Part shown: positions 61,440 through 64,000 of the stretch, in pieces
Numbering within the stretch: position 1 is the first letter of the stretch
How the letters are laid out: every line of letters begins with the position of its first letter
NCBI GenBank assembly: GCA_035041965.1
Contig: JAPYMA010000653.1
Span: 1-64,000, forward strand
From: Anisakis pegreffii
Taxonomy: Eukaryota; Nematoda; Chromadorea; Rhabditida; Anisakidae
Direction of reading: 5' to 3'
Length of the DNA stretch: 64,000 nucleotides
Notes under the pieces: generated by a model
What the model saw: the letters and a program-made list of their open reading frames with translations, nothing else
Told to the model about the DNA's origin: nothing
The model's database searches: none
Position numbers and translations under genes: made by a program

Positions 61440-63267
61440 CCTTACATCCGAGACCGTTCCTTTCTGAGGAATGATTCATTCATTTGATGAGCATTTTTTA
61501 AATGGCTCCTTAACAGTTGAAGAGTTACTACATAATCACTGGATAAAATTGGATTTACGCAATCACATCTGTCCGTCCACATCTCTAATCGTTACTTCAG
61601 GATTATGAACGTGGAGAAGGTCAGATATGGTAGAATCTTAAAAACCTGAGCCCCGGTTCTCAATACCTTCCAGCTGGAAATTCGTTCATTGCTCACAGCT
61701 CAACATACATTCTACTGATACCATCAACCGCTCAGTAGCATTTTGTGAACAGAATCCAATTTAATTCACCCTTTATTCACCATTGCAGAAGCATAGAAAT
61801 TTTATTTTTTGAAAGTTTCACTGTGGACACAATGCAACGTCGTAATATTATTTATTAAACTCCTTTCACTTCAAATTTATGAATATATAAACTTTTACAA
61901 TATTTTTTCAATTTCATAATCACGAATACGATTATATTCAATAAAACATACAAAATCAAACGTTTAGTAAACATTTCGACAATATCACAGTGAACACAAA
62001 TGAATATCACAAAGAATACAGGAAAAACTAATGAAAACTCCATCAAGAACGTAAATTAAAACAAGTGCATCCTAATTCATTAAACTACGGAGACCGGAGC
62101 TTTACCTCAACGTATCGTAGATGCCACACAACAATTTCGAGCAACCAACAATATTTCACATCGTTACAAACTAGGTAAACCAGGTGCCAGAGATTATGAT
62201 TGGCAAATAATCTAAACTTGCGGCTAAAAAATACCGTGATTCTTATAAAAATACTCATTGAACAAACTGCAAATCGAACGTTGATTTAAAATTTATAACA
62301 GAAACAATTCCTTAAAACGATGCTTCGAACGTCTCGAAATTGATTCAAATCGGCAGGAAATTAGAGCAGATAAAAAAATAGAAGATGCGGAACAATCATG
62401 ATTATGATAAATGCAAATATAACCCATCCACTCATCGTAATTATCGCTAATTAATCAGAAAATTACAAATAAAATAAAAGTGGATCGCTCGCGAATGACA
62501 TTTGACGCCGACGCGTCTCGGCTCATCGCCAAGAACGGGCCGGCGCGGCGATTTGCTGAATGAAAAGTCCGAAAAGTGAGGGGTGGGCAAAATATTTTTA
62601 CGATACGTTCCCATTATCGGTTTTGCGCTCAAACTGGGTCAGTACTGAATCATTTTACATTTTAACTTCAGGTTAAGTTCGGGACCCATTTATCAATATT
62701 TTTAACAGTTAAATTATCGATTTGGTGGATTTTCGGCAGAGTTATGGGCAAAAAACTGTCAAAATTTTGCACCCAATTTGAAAGTGCGCTCAAACGTCCT
62801 CACAGCGAAGGCAAACCCGCGAATTTAAATATTGGCGTTCAACTAGTTCCTTGCAAATCCCTATATCCGCATCGTTAAAGTCATGATATCCCGGATATTT
62901 GTGATTGTTGATGTTGACATTTGCAGTCGATGTCCGCAGACAGCGAATTAATTCGGAGCTATACAGCCGTACCTGATATTAATTTCAAATCTCTTCCCCA
63001 GTGAGAGGTCTAAGGATTCCGGGTTCCAGCTTCGCGGATTTTCAGACGATAAACCATTGATATATTTCTTAATAATTAACGTTAATTTTGACGGTGGATA
63101 AGTTATATTTGTATTTTTCACACTGATTGTTGTTCTGTTGTCAGGAATTACTTTCACTGTTAATCTTGTTTGAAATCTCGGTTTGATGTCTGTTCAATAA
63201 ATATTTTTCTAAGAATCGCGGTATTTTTTAGACGTAGGCTTAGATTATTTGTTGTTCATACTCCCTA

Positions 63268-63330
63268 GCATCCGGTTAGCCTAGTTTGTAACGCTGAACT
63301 GAAGATATTGTTCAAATTGGATTGAGCTTG
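63268..63330 (+). pseudogene. tRNA-Phe-like remnant
   Basis: TAGCCTAGTTTGTAACGCTG followed by AACTGAAGAT resembles the D-arm and the anticodon arm of eukaryotic tRNA-Phe, with GAA in ACTGAAGAT. A GTTCAAATT B-box-like motif follows too closely, so the variable region and part of the T-arm are missing. The acceptor stem does not close. Best read as a decayed tRNA or a SINE head. Confidence 0.35.
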
Positions 63331-64000
63331 AGCTCTGGTAAGCGCATTTGAATGAATCAGAATGTTATTGTTCTAATGTACATTCCTGATGGAGTTTTCG
63401 TTAATTTTTACTGTGTTATTTATGATTTGTTATGTTTACTGTGAAGTTATCGAAATTTTTAATAAGTGTTTTATTTTGTCCTTTTGAATTGTATTTGTAA
63501 CTATGGAATTGAAAGAATATTGTAATTATTCATATAATATATTCAGAAATTTATTATGAAAGTCATTCGGTTTCCCTTTCAATCAACTTCAACAAATTAA
63601 AACTTGACTGGTTCAATTTACATTCAGCACGAAGTTGTCATTGTCTTACATTACTTTTTATTCCCTTCTCTGTGATATTTGTTTATGTTTAAAGAATTTT
63701 TTAGAACATCATCACAGTCTTCATTGCTCTATAATATTGCTGATAAAAATTGTTTGTTTTCAACTGAGCCAACTTGTGATGGTTATTATGTAATTGGCTA
63801 TATTATGAAGGTAATGTTTAATAGTAATTGTGTGTACGTATATTATGAAAGATTTTTAATAAATAAAAATGAACAATAAGAAATTGTGTTGTGTTCACAT
63901 GGAAAGTTTCAACGAAATAAAACATTCTGCTTCCGGGAGGGAGATCGCTTCTCCGTTTGTTTGACTATTCGCTCGTTAACCACTGGCCAATTAACAGCGG

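Larger units (their letters stand above)
59035..64000. other. Downstream flank of the formin gene; mostly unassigned
   Basis: No complete gene could be built. It holds a possible isolated exon (about 61152-61439), repeat-like sequence from 60.2 to 63.2 kb that includes a short GC-rich patch (about 62505-62560), and a tRNA-Phe-like remnant (63268-63330). The sequence after 63.4 kb is AT-rich with no feature I can support. Confidence 0.4.

Overview
This is a window of AT-rich animal nuclear DNA. It carries intron-rich, protein-coding genes with short exons, GT..AG introns of roughly 70-600 bp and pyrimidine-rich TTTCAG-type acceptors, which is typical of nematodes. The gene content and the length of the Myt1 kinase (670 codons in my model) also fit a nematode. 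I cannot name the species; the hAT-type short elements and intron sizes would suit a non-Caenorhabditis nematode, but that is inference. There are no bacterial-type operons, CRISPR arrays or phage genes.

Layout. (1) About 0.9-11.8 kb, minus strand: an ortholog of WDR81, a BEACH plus WD40 endosomal protein. (2) 11.8-13.1 kb: a divergent promoter region with four TCACGTGA E-boxes. (3) 13.1-18.6 kb, plus strand: a complete 15-exon model of the membrane-bound Cdk1-inhibitory kinase Myt1 (WEE-1.3 in worms). Three of its introns each hold a near-identical copy of what looks like a box C/D snoRNA. (4) 21.2-28.2 kb, plus strand: a complete 23-exon model of an iRhom (inactive rhomboid pseudoprotease, 969 codons). 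(5) 31.4-37.7 kb, plus strand: exons of a large ankyrin-repeat protein with a polyglutamine stretch, not assigned to a known family. (6) 42.8-43.6 kb, plus strand: a two-exon gene for a 93-residue protein of unknown function. (7) 49.3-59.0 kb, plus strand: a diaphanous/INF2-type formin with a likely DID/FH3 region, a proline-rich FH1 and a full FH2. The rest is intergenic.

Mobile-element debris is common in introns and spacers: four hAT-like short elements (one with a perfect 8-bp target duplication), a fold-back element with long terminal inverted repeats in a formin intron, a 50-bp repeat shared by an iRhom and a formin intron, and tRNA-like remnants. The genes do not form a pathway. WDR81 (endosome maturation), Myt1 (ER/Golgi membrane, G2/M control), iRhom (ER-to-surface trafficking of membrane proteins) and the formin (actin assembly) are ordinary housekeeping and cell-biology genes.

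The most unusual signal is the set of three snoRNA-like copies. Their flanking intron DNA is duplicated with them, while the intervening exons are not.
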